Source: UBA5436 sp964346085 (GTDB lineage: Bacteria; Bacillota; Clostridia; Saccharofermentanales; DTU023). From it: a stretch of DNA of 42,277 bases. The notes under the pieces are model-generated. The model had not been told where the DNA came from and did not search any database. It was given only the letters and a program-made list of their open reading frames with translations. Below, piece after piece: positions 36,372 to 42,277 of this stretch; position 1 is the stretch's first letter; the number at the start of each line of letters is the position of its first letter. Where the stretch lies: positions 1-42,277 of the forward strand of contig CAYFSZ010000005.1 of assembly GCA_964346085.1 (NCBI GenBank), read 5' to 3'. Made by a program: the position numbers and the translations under genes.

Positions 36372-37870
36372 AAATATTCATCGCTAATCTATTCATTTCA
36401 TTTCTTTTTGTTTATTTGACATATACGACATGGTTGAATTTAGGATCCTCTAGTATTCCAATCATTATCATTTGTGCGATTATCGTTTGTATTGGACTCA
36501 CCTTCTATTTAAGAGGAAAACAAAATGCTGCAAAAATTGAGCAATACCGCATTCTACTTGAATATTTAAGCAGCCGAATTTCTTCTGGACATACTTTAGA
36601 ATCAGTTCTTCTCGAAGCCTATTCCAGACTGAAGCATGAATTGGGATTAAAAAGCACATTAAGTAAATGTTTGAAGCAATTAGAACAAGCCATGCATTCT
36701 CACTTAGACTTAGATCGTTGTCTTGAAATGCTAAAGAAGAATTTTAACTGTCAAACCAGCGATGCTTTCTTCGATGTTTTACCTTATCTTAATCACTATG
36801 GTGGAAGATTAGATATTTTCATCAAGCAAACATATAAAACTTTGAATGCTGAAATTCAAATGCAGAAGGATATTGCAGCAGAACAGAATGCGCAAAAAAG
36901 TGAAACTTTAATATTAATTTTTCTCCCATTTTTATTTTCTTTTGTCCTCATTAAACAAGGAACAACTTATTCACAAGCTCTAGTTGATGTATCTTGGAGC
37001 AAAATCATTCTAGCAGCAATATTTATTCTGTCTCACATCGCTATCTTTATTTCTTTGTTAATTATTGCGCAAAACCCTTTACACATAAGCAATAAGGACA
37101 TTTATATTGAATTTAAAGAAACATCAATCCAATCTCGATTCATCATCTTTTTATCTCAATTTTTACTAACGAATGCGCCATTGAAATTTGGCTATAATCT
37201 ATCAGAAAGTGTACGTATACTTTCTCAGAATCAAAACTCTGCATGGCTAAAATACAATCAGCGAAAATGCCTGTTATGTTTTTTCGTTTTGATATTCGCT
37301 TCACTCTTATACGCATTTCAGCTAATTTCAATTTCTGTTATCTTCATCAGTTTCTTCGGATTTTGGTTGTTGCAAGATTTAGATATTTTTCGTAGAGAAA
37401 ATAAGCTGAAGGAACAAATTCGAATTGAATATCCAACTTTTCTTAATTCAATGGTCGTACTTTTACGAAGCGGATTAAGTCTAGAAAAAAGTTTACGTTT
37501 AATGATTGATTCAGTTGAGGAAAAAGTTAATTCTCAGTTAAAAACTGATTTATTAAAAATCAGGCATCATTTAAGCGTAGGAGACAGCGCTTCTTATGCA
37601 CTTTCTTCTATTACTGAAAGTTTACCCCAAGAAGAGATTGCTTCGATTTTGCAATTATTCACCCGATATGAGCGAGATGGCGGAAAAGAAATTCTTGATA
37701 TTCTTGATATTCAAGCAAATTCAAGTTGGCAATTATACAGAAATGCAATGCGCCAAAGATTACAAAACAAAAATATGGGACTCTTGTTACCAATGACAAT
37801 CGATTTATTCATCGTCATCATTATGGCAATGCTGCCTGCAATTGCAAGCTTAGGAAATATCACTATATAA
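36359..37870 (+). CDS. TadB-TadC fusion, tandem T2SSF inner-membrane platform protein
   Basis: 503 aa with two copies of the T2SSF (GspF-like) domain. The first (~65-165) includes LEYLSSRISSGHTLESVLLEAY. The second (~360-470) includes FLNSMVVLLRSGLSLEKSL. Hydrophobic segments lie near 5-50, 175-240, 300-340 and 475-500. In standard Tad loci TadB and TadC are separate genes of ~300 aa each, so this looks like a fusion. It forms the membrane platform on which the ATPase acts. Confidence 0.85.
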   Translation: MSTIKIFIANLFISFLFVYLTYTTWLNLGSSSIPIIIICAIIVCIGLTFYLRGKQNAAKIEQYRILLEYLSSRISSGHTLESVLLEAYSRLKHELGLKSTLSKCLKQLEQAMHSHLDLDRCLEMLKKNFNCQTSDAFFDVLPYLNHYGGRLDIFIKQTYKTLNAEIQMQKDIAAEQNAQKSETLILIFLPFLFSFVLIKQGTTYSQALVDVSWSKIILAAIFILSHIAIFISLLIIAQNPLHISNKDIYIEFKETSIQSRFIIFLSQFLLTNAPLKFGYNLSESVRILSQNQNSAWLKYNQRKCLLCFFVLIFASLLYAFQLISISVIFISFFGFWLLQDLDIFRRENKLKEQIRIEYPTFLNSMVVLLRSGLSLEKSLRLMIDSVEEKVNSQLKTDLLKIRHHLSVGDSASYALSSITESLPQEEIASILQLFTRYERDGGKEILDILDIQANSSWQLYRNAMRQRLQNKNMGLLLPMTIDLFIVIIMAMLPAIASLGNITI

Positions 37871-37886
37871 AAGAAAGGAAATGAAC

Positions 37887-38075
37887 ATGAACAAACAACA
37901 CACATTGAAGAAAAAACTTCAGGATAATAGCGGATTAGGGACTTTAGAGATTGTATTAATTATTGCTGTATTAGTCGCAGTTGCACTCATTTTCAGATCA
38001 CAACTGACGAATTTTGCTAACAGTCTAATTAACAAAGTGTTTGATTATTCTATCATCGATGGAATTTCATATTAA
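37887..38075 (+). CDS. Flp1-like type IVb prepilin
   Basis: 62 aa from the ATG at 37887; an ATG at 37881 is too close to the AGGA. A basic 16-residue leader ends in SG, followed by LGTLE, so Glu is at +5 as in prepilin cleavage sites (G|XXXXE). About 18 hydrophobic residues come next (IVLIIAVLVAVALIF), then a short polar tail. This matches Flp1-like pilins of Bacillota. No prepilin peptidase is in the window, so one must come from elsewhere. Confidence 0.85.
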   Translation: MNKQHTLKKKLQDNSGLGTLEIVLIIAVLVAVALIFRSQLTNFANSLINKVFDYSIIDGISY

Positions 38076-38088
38076 TAAGGAATCACAC

Positions 38089-39177
38089 ATGAAAGATTTC
38101 ATCAGAATTGAAACCGAAATAACAGAAATGCAGAAGAATCATCTTCTGCATTTGCAACAATCTGCCTTTGATTTTTGTAAAGAAATCATTACTTATTCTA
38201 TTTCTGAAAATAAAGAACTCCTGCTATTCGAAACAGTTCCCGCTAAAAAATCATTGCTCAATTTTATAAATGAATATTGCTTTCCTGTTACCGAAGCAAA
38301 GAAATTCAAGTTTTGTCTAATGATTATGTATTTGCTTAGTAAAAACTTAATTACTCTAGAAGAGAATTTCTTAACTACTAATTTAACAATGCTTTTATCT
38401 ACATTGATTTTTGTACCTAACACAACCTTACTCGAGAGTTTACTTTCAAAGAAAAGTATTACGTTGGATGAGACGACTGACTTTTCATGCCTACAATGGT
38501 TCATTTTACCTCAAGACTTAAAAATAAATTTATCTCTATTAACAGCTAATCAAGAATCTATTTGGGATTCATTTAGTCGTTTGGATCCTGCTCATCGAAA
38601 TATTTACTCTCTTCACCAAAGCATGTTGCAAAAAGGAAATTTGAAAGAAGCAATGCACTTGCTCGAATCCCATCTAGCAGAATATGAACAAAAAAATTTG
38701 CAGAACGAGCCAAAGCATTCGGCTAAAACCAAGAGAACGAATAATCATTCCACTTTCAAAAATAAACTAGGACTTTTTGAAAAAATTAAGAACTTTAAAT
38801 TTGACAACACTTTATACAAAGAGGTAAAAACTGTTCCTTTAAATCCGCAAGACGAATTATTTCGCTTAGCAATGATTTCTGAAGGGATTCCAGGGACAGA
38901 CGAAGAAAATGAAGGAATTCGTGCGTTTATTTTGATTGATGAATTCCTAATAGGGCGTGATAAGTCAATTTGCGATTTGCATTTAGATGAAAAAACAATT
39001 GGAAGAATTCATACTAGAATTTCTCGGCATGGAGCTCATTATTTTATTGAAGATTTAGGGTCCGCAAACGGAACATATATGGACGGAAAAAAACTCAACA
39101 AACATCAAACGTATCTAATGCCAGACCATTGTCGCTTGAAGTTTGCTGAGTTTGCTTTTTATTTTACAATTGATTAA
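38089..39177 (+). CDS. FHA-domain protein of the Tad-like operon
   Basis: About 362 aa from the ATG at 38089 (AAGGA 7 bases upstream). The C-terminal ~85 residues form an FHA phosphothreonine-binding domain: FLIGRDKS, the IGRIHTRIS segment with the binding residues, and DLGSANGTYMDGKKL. The N-terminal ~220 residues are not clearly recognised and may match an uncharacterised domain often joined to FHA in Bacillota. A basic Lys-rich linker lies between. An FHA protein suggests Thr phosphorylation controls the pilus machine. It ends directly against the upp stop. Confidence 0.8.
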   Translation: MKDFIRIETEITEMQKNHLLHLQQSAFDFCKEIITYSISENKELLLFETVPAKKSLLNFINEYCFPVTEAKKFKFCLMIMYLLSKNLITLEENFLTTNLTMLLSTLIFVPNTTLLESLLSKKSITLDETTDFSCLQWFILPQDLKINLSLLTANQESIWDSFSRLDPAHRNIYSLHQSMLQKGNLKEAMHLLESHLAEYEQKNLQNEPKHSAKTKRTNNHSTFKNKLGLFEKIKNFKFDNTLYKEVKTVPLNPQDELFRLAMISEGIPGTDEENEGIRAFILIDEFLIGRDKSICDLHLDEKTIGRIHTRISRHGAHYFIEDLGSANGTYMDGKKLNKHQTYLMPDHCRLKFAEFAFYFTID

Positions 39178-39807
39178 TTATTTTGTACCGAATAATCGAT
39201 CGCCTGCATCGCCCAATCCAGGAACAATATAAGCATGATCATTCAATCCTTCATCTTTTGAAGCACAGAAAATTGGTACATCAGGATGTTCTTTATGTAA
39301 GCTTTCAATTCCTTCAGGAGCAGCAATAATACACATAAATTTAATTGAGGTAATTCCTTTTTTCTTCAATTGATTTACCGCATCGATTGCAGAAACACCT
39401 GTTGCAAGCATTGGATCAAGTAAAATCACATCTCTTTTTTCAACGTCAGCAGGTAATTTGCAATAATATTCAACTGCTTCTAATGTTTCGGGATCACGAT
39501 ATAAGCCAATGTGCCCTACTCTAGCCATCGGAATTAAGTCGAGCATGCCGTCTACCATTCCTAGGCCAGCTCTCAAAATAGGTATTAATGCGATTTTTTT
39601 GCCAGCAATAGTTTTGCAGGTCGCTTTTCCGATTGGAGTTTCCACCTGACAATCTTCAAGAGGTAAATCGCGAGTTACTTCGTAAGCCATTAGTCTTGCT
39701 ACTTCACGAACTAATTCACGAAACTCTTTTGTTGGGGTATTTTTGTCTCTCATTAAAGTAATCTTATGCTGAATTAACGGATGATCAAATATAAAAACGT
39801 TGTCCAT
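39178..39807 (-). CDS. upp: Uracil phosphoribosyltransferase
   Basis: Salvages uracil to UMP with PRPP, 209 aa. VFIFDHPLIQHKITLMRD at the N-terminus, the PRPP-binding ILLDPMLATGVSA and the C-terminal uracil-binding YIVPGLGDAGDRLFGTK are diagnostic. The ATG at 39807 has AAAGGAGG 5 bases upstream; a frame open to 39864 includes the promoter and is not the start. Its stop codon abuts that of the FHA gene. Confidence 0.97.
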   Translation of the reverse strand: MDNVFIFDHPLIQHKITLMRDKNTPTKEFRELVREVARLMAYEVTRDLPLEDCQVETPIGKATCKTIAGKKIALIPILRAGLGMVDGMLDLIPMARVGHIGLYRDPETLEAVEYYCKLPADVEKRDVILLDPMLATGVSAIDAVNQLKKKGITSIKFMCIIAAPEGIESLHKEHPDVPIFCASKDEGLNDHAYIVPGLGDAGDRLFGTK

Positions 39808-39835
39808 ATAATCCTCCTTTGAATTATCTTTCATT

Positions 39836-39864
39836 ATTCTACCGAATTTGCCCTTTAGAAACAA
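39836..39864 (-). promoter_or_regulatory. upp promoter
   Basis: Minus-strand TTGTTT (39859-39864), 17-base spacer, TAGAAT (39836-39841), about 30 bases before the start. Confidence 0.65.
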
Positions 39865-40216
39865 GGAAACTTTCGCCTCATAATCATGAATAATCAGAAA
39901 AAGAATTTTCTCCTAAGAAAACTCGTACAAAGCCTTTTAGCATCGACTATTTTAAACTTTTCAACAAAAATGTTAATAATGTTAATAACTATGTGTATAA
40001 CTATTCCTACAGTCTTTCAGAGATTCTAGACATTGAAAGGCTTTTAAATAAGGGATTTTATTTTATACGCAAAAAAGAACAAAAACAAACATATATTCAA
40101 TTATGAGAAAAATGCTTTTGTATCAGCATTTTCAGAACATTATTAAAATCAATCGGGAAATCACTTGTCCTCGACTCGTGTACACCTGTTATAGTTGTCA
40201 TGACAAGTTTTTTATT
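39865..40216. other. 352-base spacer upstream of upp, with a possible plus-strand small transcript
   Basis: No confirmed gene. It holds a 47-codon plus-strand frame (39886-40029) for a basic then hydrophobic peptide, without a good ribosome site. It also holds a direct repeat GTTAATAA (two copies near 39972-39990), one DnaA-box-like TGTGTATAA (39992-40000), an AAAATGCT/AGCATTTT hairpin (40109-40132), and a plus-strand terminator-like end. The hairpin is followed on the minus strand by TTCTC and may end the downstream methyltransferase transcript. Confidence 0.4.
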
Positions 40217-40227
40217 TTATTTTTTGT
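40163..40227 (+). terminator. Terminator-like hairpin on the plus strand
   Basis: ACTTGTC (40163-40169) can pair with GACAAGT (40202-40208). A smaller option is the palindrome TTGTCATGACAA (40195-40206). Both run into TTTTTTATTTTATTTTTT on the plus strand. No plus-strand gene is confirmed upstream, so its target transcript is unknown. Confidence 0.45.
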
Positions 40228-41479
40228 TAAATTTAAAATAGTGAAATAATGTACATTGCATTCCACCATTGTACAATTTTCTTCGTTTATCTGCTTTTCG
40301 CTCAATATTTGCTTCAAAATCATTATTGGACGTGATAAGAGATAATCTGATGCCTTTTTTTAGATTTGAGAATTCATCAAAACAAAGCTCTCTCATTTCA
40401 TATTCCAATTCTTCTGCTTCTTTTTCATCTGCTAAGCGTTTGCCATACGGTGGATTTGTTGTCATTAATATGCGATCTGTACCAAGATGATTCACCAATT
40501 CCTCATATTGAATTTGCTTAATATCTTTTGTTTCAAATTGTATATATTCTTCAACGCCAGCTCTTTTTGCACATTTCTTTGCATACTCGATTGTATCTTC
40601 TGAGATATCAGAGCCAAAAATCCTCTTTTCTTCTTCCAAAGATAAAAAATTGTTAGGATTCTCAAACTCCGAAACGCGCTCTGGATGATACAGAAGCGAA
40701 TTTAATTTCGCATATTCTCGTTGCCGGTCAAATGCTTCTTTCCCGATCAACTTGTATTTTTCCGCAATAAAATGACGTTTAATACCTGGAGCAGTATTGG
40801 TCGCCATAAGAGCTGCCTCGATTAAAAACGTTCCACTACCACAAAATGGATCAAAAAGAACTTCTTGATTTTTAATATTTCTTTGATACATCGAAATCAT
40901 CAGAATTGCTGCAGCTAATGTCTCTTTGAGTGGTGCTTCATGTACCAAAGGACGATACCCTCGCTTATGAAGTCCATCACCTGATGTATCCATTCGCATA
41001 CGAACCTCATCATTCACGATTGCAAATTGTATCCTGTTCGTCCCTTTCTTTACATTCTCAGGAACCTGTTTTTTGGGATATTTATATACAGAATTAAGCT
41101 TATCAATAATGGCTTTCTTGATTATTCTTTGGCAAGAAGGAACGCCATATAGTTTCGATTTTCGGCTATAACCCGTTACTTCAATAAAATATTTCTGATC
41201 AAGCCATTCATGCCACGGAAGGTCAAATGTTCGATCATAAAGTTGATCGAAGTCAACTGCATCAAATTCTGATAATCCTAGCAAAATTCTCTCTGATGTA
41301 CGAATTTGAAAATTCAGCAATGCAATCGTATCTGGCATTACATCAGAAGCATCTAACTGTAAACAAATTTCTGCATCTTCTACTCGAATTTGCTTTTTCG
41401 AAAAACCTAAATCGATTAATTCTTGCGAGGTCACTGATTCCACACCAAATAAGGTTGGCAAATAAATTTTATCGAGCAA
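40217..41479 (-). CDS. RlmL/YcbY-like THUMP-domain RNA methyltransferase
   Basis: About 420 aa. N-terminal ferredoxin-like/THUMP region (LPTLFGVESVTSQELIDLGF), then a Rossmann methyltransferase domain with the SAM motif DPFCGSGTFLIEAA and catalytic TNPPYGKR. Relatives methylate guanine N2 in 23S rRNA (G2445 in E. coli). The start is probably the TTG at 41479, with GGAG 6 bases upstream and 16 bases after the previous stop. A longer frame to 41557 would overlap the upstream gene by 62 bases. Confidence 0.9.
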   Translation of the reverse strand: MLDKIYLPTLFGVESVTSQELIDLGFSKKQIRVEDAEICLQLDASDVMPDTIALLNFQIRTSERILLGLSEFDAVDFDQLYDRTFDLPWHEWLDQKYFIEVTGYSRKSKLYGVPSCQRIIKKAIIDKLNSVYKYPKKQVPENVKKGTNRIQFAIVNDEVRMRMDTSGDGLHKRGYRPLVHEAPLKETLAAAILMISMYQRNIKNQEVLFDPFCGSGTFLIEAALMATNTAPGIKRHFIAEKYKLIGKEAFDRQREYAKLNSLLYHPERVSEFENPNNFLSLEEEKRIFGSDISEDTIEYAKKCAKRAGVEEYIQFETKDIKQIQYEELVNHLGTDRILMTTNPPYGKRLADEKEAEELEYEMRELCFDEFSNLKKGIRLSLITSNNDFEANIERKADKRRKLYNGGMQCTLFHYFKFNKK

Positions 41480-41495
41480 TGTTTTCTCCAAACTA

Positions 41496-41861
41496 TTAGC
41501 TAAATTTGCTAAACTTAGGCTTTTCTTTTCTTTCACGGCGATACGTATCATGGACAATAAATTTTTGATTTTCTTCGTCTAAACGATACCATGCCTGCTT
41601 AGCATACCAGTAACAATCCCATGTGCCTCCATTTTGAATTGAGGCATTTTCATCTTTTTCTTTGATTGTATAAGTAATGCAATCACCATTTTTTAGATAA
41701 ACATTATGCGTCACAACTTTATAAATATTCCCCTCAGGTTGCAAATAAAAAGGGGCATCATTCTTAGTGTAACTTGAAAAATCATCACGTTCTTTAAGTT
41801 GCTTAATCGCATCATCGGCATCTAATTCAACAAGTTGTTTTACATAATCAAATAATTCCAT
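41496..41861 (-). CDS. Hypothetical protein upstream of the RlmL-like gene
   Basis: About 121 aa, not recognised. The ATG at 41861 has AGGTG 5 bases upstream; a frame to 41891 lacks such a site. The sequence is soluble and mixed alpha/beta, with a Trp/Tyr-rich middle (GGTWDCYWYAKQAWYRL) and a basic tail (RRERKEKPKFSKF). There is no signal peptide. It is probably cotranscribed with the methyltransferase gene. Confidence 0.75.
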   Translation of the reverse strand: MELFDYVKQLVELDADDAIKQLKERDDFSSYTKNDAPFYLQPEGNIYKVVTHNVYLKNGDCITYTIKEKDENASIQNGGTWDCYWYAKQAWYRLDEENQKFIVHDTYRRERKEKPKFSKFS

Positions 41862-41945
41862 AGAGCACCTACCTATTGTAATAGTTCTCATTTTAACATA
41901 GATTTTAAAGCAAAATTTATCTGTTATATTTTAGTTTGGTTAAAA

Positions 41946-41975
41946 TCAAAAAAGCCCGAATGTTTTCGAGCTTTC
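41946..41975 (-). terminator. Terminator of tRNA-Arg(CCU)
   Basis: Nine-bp stem (41952-41960 with 41965-41973, one wobble on the minus strand), 4-nt loop, then TTTTTT on the minus strand. Confidence 0.85.
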
Positions 41976-41981
41976 TATTAC

Positions 41982-42056
41982 TGGTACCCCCTGGGGGAAT
42001 CGAACCCTCAACTAGCCCTTAGGAGGGGCTTGTTATATCCATTTAACTAAGGAGGC
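41982..42056 (-). tRNA. tRNA-Arg (anticodon CCU)
   Basis: Minus-strand cloverleaf with acceptor GCCTCCT/AGGGGGT (two G-T pairs), anticodon stem AGCCC/GGGCT around CTCCTAA (anticodon CCT), and T-loop GTTCGATTC. The 3' CCA is encoded. One mismatch appears in the T stem in my folding. It reads AGG codons. Confidence 0.95.
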
Positions 42057-42088
42057 ATATAGTTTTTCCTATCTTGCCAAACTATTTT

Positions 42089-42117
42089 ACTATGATTTGT
42101 ATATGTACGCTAGTCAA
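42089..42117 (-). promoter_or_regulatory. Possible promoter of tRNA-Arg(CCU)
   Basis: Minus-strand TTGACT (42112-42117), which overlaps the end of the upstream coding region, a 17-base spacer, and CATAGT (42089-42094). Confidence 0.4.
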
Positions 42118-42277
42118 CCACATCAGCATCATTATAAAGGGCCCGAACTAATTTCAAAGCTTCTAATCCTCCAAGTCCGTTAGCAAGCGGTGATTTTCCA
42201 GTTTCAATGCTTTTTAGCAGATCATACAGAATAGCAGTATGCGGATTACCCATTTGTTTCAGATAAGAAAAACCTAA
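42110..42277 (-). CDS. Gfo/Idh/MocA-like oxidoreductase, C-terminal fragment
   Basis: The last 55 residues of a gene that continues beyond the window. The segment PLANGLGGLEALKLVRALY matches the C-terminal helix of Gfo/Idh/MocA-family NAD(P)-dependent sugar or inositol dehydrogenases, where a G/A-L-E-A-L-K-L-V pattern is typical. The substrate cannot be judged from this fragment. Confidence 0.65.
   Translation of the reverse strand, partial: LGFSYLKQMGNPHTAILYDLLKSIETGKSPLANGLGGLEALKLVRALYNDADVVD

Noticed and set aside
39992..40000. DnaA-box match (TTATACACA on the minus strand) beside GTTAATAA repeats as an origin
   Set aside because: Only one box was found and no dnaA is nearby; chance is likely in AT-rich sequence.

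Overview
The window reads as a core-chromosome segment of a low-GC, Gram-positive-type bacterium (Bacillota, most likely Clostridia-like). The evidence is an AT-rich sequence, strong GGAGG-type ribosome binding sites, Bacillota gene orders (rpmH-rnpA-yidD-yidC-jag-mnmE-mnmG-rsmG; cysS-mrnC-rlmB-sigH; tig-clpP-clpX), a SAM-I riboswitch before metK, a sigH-type sigma factor and a lipoprotein with a lipobox. The genus cannot be named from the sequence alone. TTG and GTG starts with good ribosome binding sites are common (tatD, rlmB, rlmL-like, arsR, metG, comF).

Layout. 1-8.1 kb, minus strand: a repeat-rich one-pass membrane protein with a 26-residue N/Q/G/Y-rich repeat, oligoendopeptidase F, an iron-type alcohol dehydrogenase, and gyrA. 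8.2-15.1 kb, minus: the ribosome/RNase P/tRNA-modification operon from rpmH to rsmG, with a strong promoter and a clear terminator; no dnaA lies next to rpmH. 15.1-20.5 kb, minus: a Lys/Asn-rich small protein, tatD, metG, a folB-folK fusion and a divergent protein-kinase-like gene. 20.7-24.1 kb, minus: tig, clpP, clpX. The trigger factor carries a His/Asp/Glu/Cys-rich tail.

24.3-27.1 kb: a metal-efflux locus made of a free HMA metallochaperone-like domain, a P1B ATPase lacking that domain, and a convergent ArsR-type regulator. A tRNA-Arg(ACG) gene diverges from arsR. 27.2-34.2 kb, minus: a lipoprotein, sigH, rlmB, mrnC, cysS, a rod-shaped RNA of about 170-180 nt that is probably 6S RNA, comF, metK and its SAM-I riboswitch.

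34.3-39.2 kb, plus: a compact Tad/type IVb-pilus-like operon. It has a TadZ-like protein without a P-loop, a TadA/CpaF ATPase, a single TadB-TadC fusion, a 62-aa Flp1-like prepilin and an FHA-domain protein. This is the most system-like accessory region. 39.2-42.3 kb, minus: upp, a roughly 400-base gene-poor gap holding a possible plus-strand small transcript, an RlmL/YcbY-like methyltransferase, an unknown protein, tRNA-Arg(CCU), and the C-terminal end of a Gfo/Idh/MocA-like oxidoreductase cut by the window edge.

Most genes are housekeeping. The parts that stand out are the minimal Tad-like operon, the kinase-like protein, the His-tailed trigger factor beside a metal-efflux locus, the candidate 6S RNA in front of cysS, and the prion-like repeat protein.
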